Below, one piece after another: positions 40,401 through 49,187 of a DNA stretch of 64,000 bases (the first letter of the stretch is position 1; every line of letters begins with the position of its first letter). Below the pieces are notes generated by a model, which ran no database searches, had not been told where the DNA came from, and worked only from the letters and a program-made list of their open reading frames with translations. The stretch lies in NCBI RefSeq assembly GCF_900168065.1, contig NZ_FUZZ01000001.1, positions 2,414,623 to 2,478,622 on the forward strand, written 5' to 3'. This DNA is from Chitinophaga ginsengisegetis (GTDB lineage Bacteria > Bacteroidota > Bacteroidia > Chitinophagales > Chitinophagaceae). The position numbers and the translations under genes were made by a program.

Positions 40401-40529
40401 AGTACTTTGACTGGTGATCGTTCCATTCACCTTTGAAGTTTGGGCATAGGCATTTTTGCCCGGGGCGAAGACCCAAAGCGCGCCCCACAGCAGCAATACT
40501 CGCAAGTAAAAAAGTTTGGCTGATTTCAT
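37407..40529 (-). CDS. SusC/RagA TonB-linked outer membrane transporter (operon 1)
   Basis: A 1,040-residue transporter with a signal peptide ending at AYAQ. A carboxypeptidase-regulatory-like domain (about 32-110) is followed by the signature NVVVIGYGVQKKKLVTGA and the plug block SIDILKDAASAAIYGSQAANG. A barrel with the EKYLVNVTFRGDGSSKFAPDH motif follows and the protein ends VGANIRF. It is the second gene of operon 1, 18 bp after GH31. Having SusCD downstream of GH31 is a different gene order from the usual SusCD-first xyloglucan loci. Confidence 0.96.
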   Translation of the reverse strand: MKSAKLFYLRVLLLWGALWVFAPGKNAYAQTSKVNGTITSQSTSVPVPAASVTVKSTRVSTIADDAGKFTIEASIGDVIVITSVGFVEKEVKVTSRELKVQLQDAESQLENVVVIGYGVQKKKLVTGANIQVKGADIQKQNTTSAMQALQGQAPGVQITSYSGQPGSGMNVIIRGKGTVGNFAPLYIVDGVQTGDIAYLNPADIESIDILKDAASAAIYGSQAANGVILVTTRTGKANQKPQVTLDVFYGAQQLARKAKLLNAKDYATIINEAAVNSGKAPYFSNEVVNNLPVNTDWLDQMFKKNVPTQNYVLGVQGGGPASTYSLSLGYTSQGGIVGGSDISYLDRYTFRINSEHNLYQNIVKLGEHLTFNYQNNHGIAVDGQYNNTLRSAFTTSPFLPMYDTDGSYFSSDKKGWYPGKPDQAWNNTEANPYAVMDYNTRNRNSSQGLFGDVYLQVEPVKGLKFRSSLGLNYFANQSHGYTPVYHLSIYSLNDTAKVSQSMGNGRTIQFDNLISYDFDVAADHHFGVMAGSSSLKTQTVGMNGSNWDLRVADMQHAYLSVAQNVTRGAPYMSLGGGPSENALMSYFGRLQYNFREKYLVNVTFRGDGSSKFAPDHRWGYFPSVSAGWVTSMENFMEGVQWLNFLKLRGSWGQVGNQNVAAYQFVSPISFSNAGYIFGPVEGANTQGAYPSRIANPDVKWETSEQTNIGFDATILQRLNVTFDYYVKKTKDWLITVPILATAGADALLINGGDVKNTGVELALNYRNSIGKNFHYSVGVNGAYNKNRIGNIPTNDHVLHGNTNVLYANAGEFYRAANGEPVGYFWGFKTAGVFQSDDEVAAYKGKTGTPIQPTAKPGDVRYIDLNNDGVIDANDKTNIGDPNPDFTYGFNISLDYKGFDLLVQASGVTGNQLVQSYRGPGGFGNYTSEILDRWHGPGTSNRIPRVTEDGANWAQFSDLYVYKGDYLRINTITLGYDFSNLIKKNYLGKVRLYASVLNAFLFTKYNGMDPEVGYNEGFSSGVDLGYYPRPRTFMVGANIRF

Positions 40530-40547
40530 AATTGTGGATTTAACTGA

Positions 40548-43403
40548 CTACTTTTTTATATCTATTTTTCTTCCTTCATAAACTACTTCCTTATCACATT
40601 TTGCATCAAGATCCAGACGCCTGGGTTCATTGGGCGCAATAATATTGATACGGATAGTTCTTTTCTGTAACATGCCATTGAATGATCCCTTCCGGTCTCC
40701 GACAGTAACAGTTCCTGTTGCCTGGGTATATTTTACCGGGATAATGGAAAAGGCGCCTTTTTCATAATTGTAATTGGCCCCTTCATCTTCATACAGGTTG
40801 AAAGACGCGTCTGCACCGGTGTAGATGTTCAACGTCAGGGTATCGGCCTGTTTTTCTGTGGTGTATTGTAACCCGGGTCCGAAGGGAACGATGGATCCGG
40901 CTTTTACAAATAAAGGCATCCGTTCGTATGGCGCGTCGGCAGTAATTTTCTGACCGCCTGCATACCACTTCCCGGAATAGAGGTCATACCATCCTGCACT
41001 CCTGGGTAGATACAGGGCGCGTTTCGTTTGCCGGTATTCATATACGGGATTTATTAGCAACGAAGGACCAAACATATATTGATCGGTAATATTCAATACG
41101 GCGGTATCTGTTGCAAAGTCCATCGCAAGTCCCCGCATAATAGTGTAGTCATTGTGGTAAGTCCACCCGGCCAGCGAATAGATGTATGGCAGTAAACGGT
41201 AACGCAGCTTATCGTAATAGAGGAAACTTTCATAAGCAGGATGACCTTCAGGAGCAGTATTGAATACTTCGCGGTAAGGGAATTGCCCGTGAGACCGGAA
41301 CAAAGGAACAAAAGCGCCAAACTGCGACCACCGGGTCATCAGTTCCCTCCACTCCTCCAGTCCCGCTGCGTCCGGGTTTTCAAATTTGCGGGGTACCACA
41401 AAACCACCAATATCCATCGTCCAGTAAGGAAGTCCGGACATAGAGAAATTAGCGCCTGCAGCTATTTGTGCTTTCATATCATTCCAGGTAGAGCCAATGT
41501 CACCGCTCCATATCGCGGCAGCATAGCGCTGCGAACCTGCAAAGCCGGAACGTGTCAGCAAAAAGACCCTTTTATCCGGATCCGTTGAACGTTGCCCTTC
41601 ATAAATTCCTTTTGCATTTTGCAGGGGATAAGCATTCAGAAATTCTGCTGCGCTACCCAAAGCGGTGGGTGTCATTTGCAGCTTTCTCTTTTCGGGATTT
41701 ACATTGGAAACAATGTCCGGTTCACTGGCGTCCATCCACCATGCGTCAATTCCTTTACTATATATTTTTTCGTTGATCAGCTCCCAGAAGCCTTTCCGGG
41801 CCGCGTTGTTGAAAGCATCATAAAAAGTAGAAACATATCCTTTGCCTATCCAGTCTTTTTGTTGATCAGCGATGTTTCTTTTATAAAGCCATCCTTTCTT
41901 ATCAAATTCATGGTAAGCTGATATGCCATCATAAAATTTCGGCCATACTGATATCATGATTTGAGTGTTGTACTTTTTATGCAGCAAATCAATCATGCTA
42001 TCGGGAGAAGGAAAGCGTTTTTCATCGAACTCCTGGCTGCCCCATTCGGCTTCTCTCCAATAACTCCAGTCCAGCACAATGTTGTCAATGGGAATCTTTC
42101 TTTTGCGGAATTCAGCAACTGCGTTCAGTAACTCCTCCTGTGTTTTGTATCTCTCCCGGCTTTGCCAGAAGCCTAATGCCCATTTCGGAACAATAGGCGC
42201 CTTACCTGTAAGCGACCGGTAACCCGAAATCACTTCATCCATATTATTGCCATACACGAAATAGTAGTCAACCTGTTTGCCGGCTTCGGAACAGAAACCA
42301 AAACTGTTTTGCTGCTCCTCGCTCAATGGCTCCTGCCATTTCAAAGAAAAATAGGATTCGCCGCCTTCAGGTATCCACTCAATTCTGACAGGTACTTTTT
42401 CCGCTTTTTTGAAGTTCCAGGAAACCAGTGCCGATGCGGGGTTCCATGCTTTTCTCCAGCGATCCAAAACAAGTTTTCCATCCAGCCATACTTTCACGGA
42501 GCCGCCATAAGTGAAACGGAACTGATGAAGACCGGAGAGATAACTGGAAAGACTTCCTTCCCAGGTCACCATGCCGGAGGCAGGTGTAAATTCCCGTGGC
42601 AAGAGGACTTTTGAATCTCCCAGGAACTCCATATTAATATTGGTCTCGGCTCTTTCGGTACTTATTTCCTGCGGTTTATGCGCATTATTGGAATAAGAGG
42701 CAGTAAGCCAGCCGGCTTCGCCTTTCTTTGAAAAAAGCTGCATGGAAGAAAGTGGATGAAGTGGCCTGATATCGCCGGCCCTGGTGAGGGAATAGTTGTC
42801 CCACAGAATACCGTAGTTTTTATTGGAGATCATAAAAGGAACGGCCACTTCTGTATTGTTCTGGAAGAAGGTAACCTGTTGGCCACGGTAGTTCATAATC
42901 CCGTCCTGATGTTGCCCGAGCCCATACCATGCGTCTCCGGCAGCCGTCTGAAATGTTTGGCTAATCGTGTAATACCGTTTGCCGTCGAATATGGCGGATT
43001 GAAAATCCCGCCCGAACAGTTGTTTCTCAGCCAGGATCTTTTTGCCTGCCAGATCCGTGAAAGTAACGGCCCCTGTGCCCCGGTCGACGGTGACAATCAA
43101 TTTCTTTGTTTTGAGCGTCAGTGTTTCTTTGGAAGTACTGATATCCCAGGTAAGCCCTGGTTGTTTACGATAAACGGTTATCAGGCTGTTACCGGCTACT
43201 ATTTCTTTTCCGGGAGCAGCGATCACTCTTATAATATCATCCGAAACAACTTCAAGTTTAACAGCATTTGTAGCGCCTGTAAGCAGGGAGTCTGTAAAAA
43301 CTATAACCCCATCCGGAAGTTTAATGTAAGCAGGTGGCGCCGCCAATAAATTATTAAATAACGTAAAAGTCAGCAGGCTAAGCAGCAGCAATCGTAATTT
43401 CAT
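40548..43403 (-). CDS. GH31 alpha-xylosidase with PA14 insert
   Basis: A 951-residue secreted enzyme with a signal peptide ending near LLAA. The N-terminal beta-sandwich is interrupted by a PA14 domain (about 250-365, FRFTYGGSVKVWLDGKLVLD). The barrel follows, with the nucleophile D558 in WWMDASEPD and the acid/base D635 in IWSGDIGSTW. C-terminal sheets end the protein (SFNLYEDEGANYNYEKGAF). A PA14 insert is the layout of the xyloglucan alpha-xylosidases CjXyl31A and BoGH31A, which remove xylose from the non-reducing end of oligosaccharides. It is the first gene of operon 1, right behind the HTCS gene, with leader copy A upstream. Confidence 0.94.
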   Translation of the reverse strand: MKLRLLLLSLLTFTLFNNLLAAPPAYIKLPDGVIVFTDSLLTGATNAVKLEVVSDDIIRVIAAPGKEIVAGNSLITVYRKQPGLTWDISTSKETLTLKTKKLIVTVDRGTGAVTFTDLAGKKILAEKQLFGRDFQSAIFDGKRYYTISQTFQTAAGDAWYGLGQHQDGIMNYRGQQVTFFQNNTEVAVPFMISNKNYGILWDNYSLTRAGDIRPLHPLSSMQLFSKKGEAGWLTASYSNNAHKPQEISTERAETNINMEFLGDSKVLLPREFTPASGMVTWEGSLSSYLSGLHQFRFTYGGSVKVWLDGKLVLDRWRKAWNPASALVSWNFKKAEKVPVRIEWIPEGGESYFSLKWQEPLSEEQQNSFGFCSEAGKQVDYYFVYGNNMDEVISGYRSLTGKAPIVPKWALGFWQSRERYKTQEELLNAVAEFRKRKIPIDNIVLDWSYWREAEWGSQEFDEKRFPSPDSMIDLLHKKYNTQIMISVWPKFYDGISAYHEFDKKGWLYKRNIADQQKDWIGKGYVSTFYDAFNNAARKGFWELINEKIYSKGIDAWWMDASEPDIVSNVNPEKRKLQMTPTALGSAAEFLNAYPLQNAKGIYEGQRSTDPDKRVFLLTRSGFAGSQRYAAAIWSGDIGSTWNDMKAQIAAGANFSMSGLPYWTMDIGGFVVPRKFENPDAAGLEEWRELMTRWSQFGAFVPLFRSHGQFPYREVFNTAPEGHPAYESFLYYDKLRYRLLPYIYSLAGWTYHNDYTIMRGLAMDFATDTAVLNITDQYMFGPSLLINPVYEYRQTKRALYLPRSAGWYDLYSGKWYAGGQKITADAPYERMPLFVKAGSIVPFGPGLQYTTEKQADTLTLNIYTGADASFNLYEDEGANYNYEKGAFSIIPVKYTQATGTVTVGDRKGSFNGMLQKRTIRINIIAPNEPRRLDLDAKCDKEVVYEGRKIDIKK

Positions 43404-43517
43404 ATACGTGGATTAGATGCCGTAAAACTATTGCTATGGCACCAGAAACCGGGGCGTCGAATGATTCAACCAAGGGGTTCAAATGTTACAAATGCCTGAA
43501 TATCACTGGTAGGATTT
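43404..43517 (-). promoter_or_regulatory. Duplicated leader/promoter copy A (operon 1)
   Basis: The 114 bp before the GH31 start hold the same blocks as copy B at the same distances from the start codon: TGATTCAACC at 43462, AATGTTACAA at 43482 and GAATATCACTG at 43498. The minus strand has TAGTTTTA at 43423-43430, near the TAnnTTTG -7 consensus. The HTCS coding region ends just beyond it at 43532. Confidence 0.65.
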
Positions 43518-43531
43518 CGGGAGGCAGGTTA

Positions 43532-46500
43532 TTAAAGGCCTTTATTTTTAAGATTTGCCAGGTACTCTGAAGGGGTGGTTTTGAATTCTTCTTTGAAAAG
43601 TTTACGGAATATTTTGGGGTCATTGAATCCTACCTGGTAGGCAACTTCTGAAATAGACATGCCGCTTTTGTCTAATAACTGGATAGCCCTTTTCAAACGG
43701 ATTGAACGGATAAAATCTAACGGCGACTTACCGGTTAACGATTGTATCTTTCTGTACAGGGTAACCCTGCTCATGTACATCTCTTTACTGAACTCATCTA
43801 CGGAAAATTCCGGATTGTCTATTTGTTTTTCGATAATGTCCAATGCCTGTTTAAGGAATTTTTCGTCTACAGGGGTGATGGTCACCTCCCCGGGGTTGAC
43901 TTCAATCTGCTTTTGGAACCTCTTTTGCAATAATTTTTGTTGTGCCAGCAAATTATTGATCCGCGAAGCCAGGATCTCAAAGGTGAAGGGTTTGGTAATA
44001 TAATCGTTCACGCCGGCTTTCAATCCCTCCAGCTGTTTTTCTTCGCTTCCCATAGCGGTAAGCAAAATGACAGGAATATGAGCCGTGAGTGTTTCGGTTT
44101 TAATTTTCCGGGCAAGTTCAACGCCGTCCATTAGAGGCATCATGATGTCGCTTACCACAAGATCAGGATTTAACAGCTTTATTTTCTCCCAGCCCTCCTT
44201 CCCGTTTGCGGCTTCTTCAATATGGTACTGCCCTTTCAGGTTATCTTTTAAATAAAAGCGCAGGTCTTCATTGTCTTCCACTACGATTATTGTCTTCTTC
44301 TTATCCCCTTTCTTTTTTTCTTCCACTATTATTTGCTCCGTTTCCTCTGGGAATGTGGGCGTAGTTGAGGTCCGGCCGGAAGAAACATACACTTTCTTTG
44401 CAGGAAGCAATACTGTAAAACAGGTACCCTGATCCGGTTCGCTTTTTACGGTGATGATCCCGTTGTGTAATCTTACAAACTCCTTTGTGATAGCCAACCC
44501 TATACCGGTTCCCTGGTTTACCATGCTCTCCGGAACATCTGTCTGAAAAAACCGTTCAAAAATCTTTTCATGCTGATCGGCCGGGATGCCGATACCTGAA
44601 TCTTTTATTTCAATAGCAAACGTTCCATCGGAATCATTATCTGCCGGCTGCCTATACACTAAGTTAACGCTCACCATCCCACCATCATGCGTATATTTAA
44701 AAGCGTTGGACAACAGGTTGAATAAAATCTTTTCAATTTTGTCTTTGTCAAAATAAATTTCGAGGCTATCAATGTCAGATGAGAATGAAAATCCTATCTT
44801 CTTTTTTTCTGCAATATCAGTAAAAGAGTAACTGGTTTCCCTGCAAAACCGGACGATATCGCCTATGGAAGGATGCAGTTTTACTTCCTGTACCTCCATT
44901 TTCCTGAAATCGAGTAGCTGGTTAACAAGGCTTAACAGGCGTTTTGCGTTACGCTGTACCAGGTTTAGTTGTTTTACCTGCTCTTCATCTGCCGTATTTT
45001 TAATGATCTTATCCAATGGCGCGATGATAAGACTCAGCGGCGTACGGAATTCGTGGCTTACATTGGTAAAGAATTTTGTTTTTAACTGTTCCAGTGCATG
45101 CGCCCTTTCTGCTTCCCTGCGCTGCTGGCGAACTTCAAAGCGCATATGTATCCTGTCTAATGTAATGCGCCGGATAAGCAGGAACAATCCCGTAGCAATC
45201 AACAGATATATAATGTATGCAACAGGGGTTCTCCAGAACGGGGGTTCAATATTGATCTGCAGCGTTTTCACCTCACTCCACAAACCGGCCCTGTTCAACA
45301 CTTTTACTTTGAAAACATAATGACCGGGATTGAGATTGGTATAAGTGGCTCTCCGCTGATGACCATCTGCATACAACCAGTCTTCATTAAACCCTTCCAA
45401 CATATATGCATATTTATCATATGCGTTATGAGAAAAATCGAGCGCAGCAAAGTCGATAGAAAAAACATTTTCTTTATACTTCAGGTCAATACTTTGCAGC
45501 TGGGATAAGGAGCGTTTGAGCAACACGCGGTTATTAACCAGTTCTCCGGGTTCAACATTTTTATTTAATATCTGAAAACCGGTGAAAACAATTTTAGGGT
45601 GATAAACAGAATTACCGATAGCAGCCGGATTGATAATATTAAACCCCGATGGCCCACCAAAGATTAATTCGCCGCTCCTCAGCTTTAATGCCGCGTTATC
45701 GTTAAACTCGCGGTTCTGCAGGTTGTTTGTTGCATCATAACTGATAACAGAAAAATCAAGATGCTTATTATCCTGGCGGGGAATGGCGTTACATAACCCA
45801 CTGGGCGTAGAAATCCACAGGGTCTGATGGTCATCTTCAAGAATATTCAGGATCATATTATCGGGAAGGCCGTTTGATGCTGTGAATGTCCGAAACTCCT
45901 TTTTCTGTTCATCAAACAAATTCAAACCTTCCCTGGTTCCTACCCATATCCGTCCCTTACTGTCTTCCAAAAGACAGATAACACCATTATCGCTTAAGCT
46001 ATTCCCTGCATTTGTATCCAGGTAGAAGACAGCAGCGGGTTTATTCTTTTCAATAACAGCAATGCCGTAACCTGTACCGATCCATAAATTTCCTTTTCTG
46101 TCCTCCATAATAGCAGAAACATAATTGGACAGTAATACTCCCTGCGTGGTTTTATAGTGGTTAAACTGGTTAGTCCTTCTGTCGAAACGATCCAAACCAC
46201 CACCTAAAGTACCGATCCATAAATTCCGGTTCCTGTCTTCAAAAATTTCCCAAACTTTGTCGTCGGTCAAACTGGAGGAATCATTCTCATTATGCCTGTA
46301 CCGGGTGAACTTCTTACCATCGAAGCGATTGAGGCCACCGAGGTAGGTTCCAATCCAGAGAACATCTTCATGATCCATGCACAGGCTCACAATTACGTTG
46401 TTGCTCAGGCTGTTTTCATTTTTTGGATCGTACAGATATTGTTTGAAAGTATTATTTTTCCTGTCAAAATAGATCAATCCTCCACCATTGGTTCCAATCC

Positions 46501-47629
46501 AGACATTACCCATCTTATCTTCAACAAAACGGTTTACATCGTCGAACTGCAGGCTTTTTGCATTTAATTCCTGGTGATGGTAATACGAAAACTGAACGAT
46601 GTTGCCGTTATAATAATTCACGCCCTGCTTGTAGGTTCCCAGCCAGATAATCCCCTGATCATCCCTGTACATCGTGGTAATGGTATTCTGGCTGATGCTT
46701 TTGGGATCATTGGGGTTGTTCAGCAGGTAACTGGTATTGAGCCGGTTCTTTTTGTCGATCAACGTTACTCCTCCATGATCGGTTCCTACCCAGATCAAAC
46801 CATTGCCATCCTGAACCACCTGGCTTACCAGTTCTGAATTCAATCTCGCCGGATACGAATTCTTATCAAACTGCGTGATGGTGTTATCTTCCGGGTGAAA
46901 AAGAAAAACACCGAAGTTATAACGCCAAAGCCAGAGATCATTATCGCTATCTATAAACAGCTTATAGGGGTTATCATCTTTATTACGTTTTTGGAAAGCA
47001 GTGGTGGAAGAAATTATTTTGTCCAGCTTTATATCATACTCCTGTAAAAAACCTGATTGATATACCAGCCATAACTTTCCGTCGTTTGTTTCACTAATGG
47101 AAGTAATCTTTTCGGAAGTTTGTGTTGCTTTCGGTTTGAATGGCTTTACTATTTTGTTGTCAGCGGAATACAGGAACAAACCCTTATCCTCATACAGGAA
47201 CCAGTACCTGTTATTATTTCCTTTTACTATATTGGCAATAGTACCAGGCGGCAAACCGATAGCATGTAAATAGTCATCAGAGCTGCCATTGAATTTTTCC
47301 GTATCCGGATTATAAATACAGGGGCCACCCATTGTAGATACCCACATTTTCCTATCAGGAAGTTCATAAAGTGACAAGATATTGTTGTCCTTTATGGAAG
47401 TACTGTCATTGTGATCTTTACGAAATACTTTACAGAAATATCCGTCATAACGATTAAGTCCATACGTAGTACCAAACCATAAAAACCCATCAGGGTCCTT
47501 TAGCACAGTATTTACCTGGTTATGTGACAAACCGGTATACGTATTGAGCTTGGAAAAATTATAATGTTCGCTTTGTGCTAAAACAGAAAGAGATTGTAAC
47601 AGCAAAATAATCCAAAAAAGGTAACGCAT
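43532..47629 (-). CDS. Hybrid two-component system regulator (HTCS) of the xyloglucan locus
   Basis: A 1,365-residue one-protein sensor and regulator. A signal peptide (ending VLAQ) precedes a periplasmic double propeller (about 25-670) with many Reg_prop repeats such as LWIGTLGGGLDRFD. A Y_Y_Y domain (about 715-790) comes next, with YAYMLEGFNEDWLYADG. One membrane segment lies at about 797-817. In the cytoplasm are HisKA with the phosphoacceptor His near 859 (SHEFRTPLSLI), HATPase (to about 1,075), a receiver with Asp near 1,160 (VVSDIMMPLMDG), and an AraC-type HTH at the end (EVAYQVGFNDPKIFRKLFKEEF). HTCS proteins sense a glycan fragment and activate the linked locus. It lies directly before leader copy A. 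Confidence 0.96.
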   Translation of the reverse strand: MRYLFWIILLLQSLSVLAQSEHYNFSKLNTYTGLSHNQVNTVLKDPDGFLWFGTTYGLNRYDGYFCKVFRKDHNDSTSIKDNNILSLYELPDRKMWVSTMGGPCIYNPDTEKFNGSSDDYLHAIGLPPGTIANIVKGNNNRYWFLYEDKGLFLYSADNKIVKPFKPKATQTSEKITSISETNDGKLWLVYQSGFLQEYDIKLDKIISSTTAFQKRNKDDNPYKLFIDSDNDLWLWRYNFGVFLFHPEDNTITQFDKNSYPARLNSELVSQVVQDGNGLIWVGTDHGGVTLIDKKNRLNTSYLLNNPNDPKSISQNTITTMYRDDQGIIWLGTYKQGVNYYNGNIVQFSYYHHQELNAKSLQFDDVNRFVEDKMGNVWIGTNGGGLIYFDRKNNTFKQYLYDPKNENSLSNNVIVSLCMDHEDVLWIGTYLGGLNRFDGKKFTRYRHNENDSSSLTDDKVWEIFEDRNRNLWIGTLGGGLDRFDRRTNQFNHYKTTQGVLLSNYVSAIMEDRKGNLWIGTGYGIAVIEKNKPAAVFYLDTNAGNSLSDNGVICLLEDSKGRIWVGTREGLNLFDEQKKEFRTFTASNGLPDNMILNILEDDHQTLWISTPSGLCNAIPRQDNKHLDFSVISYDATNNLQNREFNDNAALKLRSGELIFGGPSGFNIINPAAIGNSVYHPKIVFTGFQILNKNVEPGELVNNRVLLKRSLSQLQSIDLKYKENVFSIDFAALDFSHNAYDKYAYMLEGFNEDWLYADGHQRRATYTNLNPGHYVFKVKVLNRAGLWSEVKTLQINIEPPFWRTPVAYIIYLLIATGLFLLIRRITLDRIHMRFEVRQQRREAERAHALEQLKTKFFTNVSHEFRTPLSLIIAPLDKIIKNTADEEQVKQLNLVQRNAKRLLSLVNQLLDFRKMEVQEVKLHPSIGDIVRFCRETSYSFTDIAEKKKIGFSFSSDIDSLEIYFDKDKIEKILFNLLSNAFKYTHDGGMVSVNLVYRQPADNDSDGTFAIEIKDSGIGIPADQHEKIFERFFQTDVPESMVNQGTGIGLAITKEFVRLHNGIITVKSEPDQGTCFTVLLPAKKVYVSSGRTSTTPTFPEETEQIIVEEKKKGDKKKTIIVVEDNEDLRFYLKDNLKGQYHIEEAANGKEGWEKIKLLNPDLVVSDIMMPLMDGVELARKIKTETLTAHIPVILLTAMGSEEKQLEGLKAGVNDYITKPFTFEILASRINNLLAQQKLLQKRFQKQIEVNPGEVTITPVDEKFLKQALDIIEKQIDNPEFSVDEFSKEMYMSRVTLYRKIQSLTGKSPLDFIRSIRLKRAIQLLDKSGMSISEVAYQVGFNDPKIFRKLFKEEFKTTPSEYLANLKNKGL

Positions 47630-47802
47630 TGCATCTGATTTGACATATAAAAATTTGCGTTGTCCGGTCTACAATCCCGTAAAATCAAGAACTAAGATAA
47701 TAAAATGATTGGGATAACATGTCCAAATCAAATGACAAATTTGCTGTAACGATTTTTCTTTTGTTGAAGCATTAAAACGCCAGGTGCCTTATATTTTATT
47801 TT

Positions 47803-48138
47803 TTAAAGTTGAAATATCTGTTCCATCAACAGCCATTTCTCTCCCTCTTTCGCCCAGGGCAACGGTTGCTGGAACTTCCACATTAACTGTTCCCATTCCT
47901 GTACTTTTGGATTGGCTGCATCCGAAGCATTTTTTGCTGTTTCATCATACTGGTCATTGGTTTCCATGATCATCATTAAGCGATTGCCGGTTCTATAGAT
48001 CTGCATTTCCACAATCCCTGCATCAAGAATGCTTTTCCGTACTTCCGGCCAACCATTTTCTGCCCTGTGCCAATACTCGTATTCTGCTATCAGCTCCGGA
48101 TTATCCTTTAAATCGAGGGCTAAACAGTATCTTTTCAT
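47803..48138 (-). CDS. RhaM-like sugar mutarotase (probable L-fucose/L-rhamnose mutarotase)
   Basis: A 111-residue protein of the L-rhamnose mutarotase family (formerly DUF718). It has CLALDLKDNPELIAEYEYWH, IVEMQIYRTGNRLMMIMET, and WEQLMWKFQQPLPWA. The family interconverts alpha and beta anomers of 6-deoxy-sugars. Here it sits with FucP, a reductase and a fucosidase, so L-fucose is the likely substrate. It is the last gene of the fucose unit, 15 bp after the aldo/keto reductase, and is followed by the HTCS gene after about 170 bp with no clear terminator. Confidence 0.85.
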   Translation of the reverse strand: MKRYCLALDLKDNPELIAEYEYWHRAENGWPEVRKSILDAGIVEMQIYRTGNRLMMIMETNDQYDETAKNASDAANPKVQEWEQLMWKFQQPLPWAKEGEKWLLMEQIFQL

Positions 48139-48153
48139 AAATTCAATTAACTT

Positions 48154-49170
48154 TTACAAATAGCTGGAAGCATAGAACTGATCAATCAGTCCGCGTTCTT
48201 TCATCTTCTTCCAAAATCCTTCGGGGATTATTGAGTTGGGCAATGCAACATTTTGTACCACCCTTTCTACCTGGGTGGTATTTAAAGCAATGCTTGTAAC
48301 TCCGGGTGCATTCAGGCCAAAAATTACGCATGCCTCTACCGGTCTTATTTTATAATCCTCGCACAATTGATAAAACTGTTGCCGCCAGTGATATAAATTT
48401 TTATCTTTTTCAGGATCTGTCAATTGATAATTATAATAAGCCGATCCTGTTAAAAAGCCTCCGTTAAAAACAGAAGAATTTATAACTGCAACACCCTGAT
48501 GCGAAAGTTGTTGCATAAAATTCACCAGCGGCGTGGGATGACTGTGAATAGTCATACTATTGGCAATCATTACCCAGTCCAGTTTTACGTCCTCCGTTAT
48601 TTTTCTTATGATGCGCCAATCCTTTGCGCCCACGCCGATCGCTTTAACTTTGCCGGCCTGTTTTAATTCATTTAATGCCCGGTAAGCATCCAGAATATCC
48701 TGGTAGCGCCTTTTTTTATCCTCCTCATCGTCTGATGCGGCGAGGTATTCGTCGGGATCATGTACAGATACCAGCTGCGCATGATAGTTACCGAGCAGTT
48801 TATTCCCCTGCTCATAGCATTCCAGGATACCATCGTAACTTATTTTCTGAACGGCATCATACTCCAGGTTTTTCCATATTCCGGGTTCAAAAGTGGGTTC
48901 GGCTGTTTTTAATTCAGTACGCAGCCAACCCAGCTTATTGCTGATCAGTACATCCTTGGGATTGATATTTAATTCCTTCAGGGATCGTCCCAGGGACTCC
49001 AGCGCCAGCCCGGCGCCATATTTACCGGCGGAATCAAATACAGCCGGCCTGGGGGAATATTTGATGCTTTCATTAACAATAGACCGCTTCACTTCATCCG
49101 GTAGCGCAACATATAAATTTCCCAACCCGCTGGTGCCAAAAATTACTTTGGGCAGTGTGAGTTCCTCCAT
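48154..49170 (-). CDS. Aldo/keto reductase, probable L-fucose dehydrogenase
   Basis: A 338-residue AKR starting at ATG 49170. A TTG at 49191 would add seven residues and overlap the fucP stop codon. Motifs are FGTSGLGNLY, FDSAGKYGAGLALESLG with the catalytic Asp and Tyr positions, VLISNKLGW and VSVHDPDEY. This AKR subgroup includes L-fucose and D-threo-aldose 1-dehydrogenases, which oxidise the sugar to its lactone with NAD(P). Between FucP and the mutarotase it fits the first step of non-phosphorylating L-fucose breakdown. The later lactonase and dehydratase genes are not in the window. Confidence 0.87.
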   Translation of the reverse strand: MEELTLPKVIFGTSGLGNLYVALPDEVKRSIVNESIKYSPRPAVFDSAGKYGAGLALESLGRSLKELNINPKDVLISNKLGWLRTELKTAEPTFEPGIWKNLEYDAVQKISYDGILECYEQGNKLLGNYHAQLVSVHDPDEYLAASDDEEDKKRRYQDILDAYRALNELKQAGKVKAIGVGAKDWRIIRKITEDVKLDWVMIANSMTIHSHPTPLVNFMQQLSHQGVAVINSSVFNGGFLTGSAYYNYQLTDPEKDKNLYHWRQQFYQLCEDYKIRPVEACVIFGLNAPGVTSIALNTTQVERVVQNVALPNSIIPEGFWKKMKERGLIDQFYASSYL

Positions 49171-49187
49171 ATAAAAATCTCTTATTT

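Noticed and set aside
42756..43349. Plus-strand open frame of 197 codons
   Set aside because: It is antisense to the N-terminus of GH31; composition follows the complementary strand.
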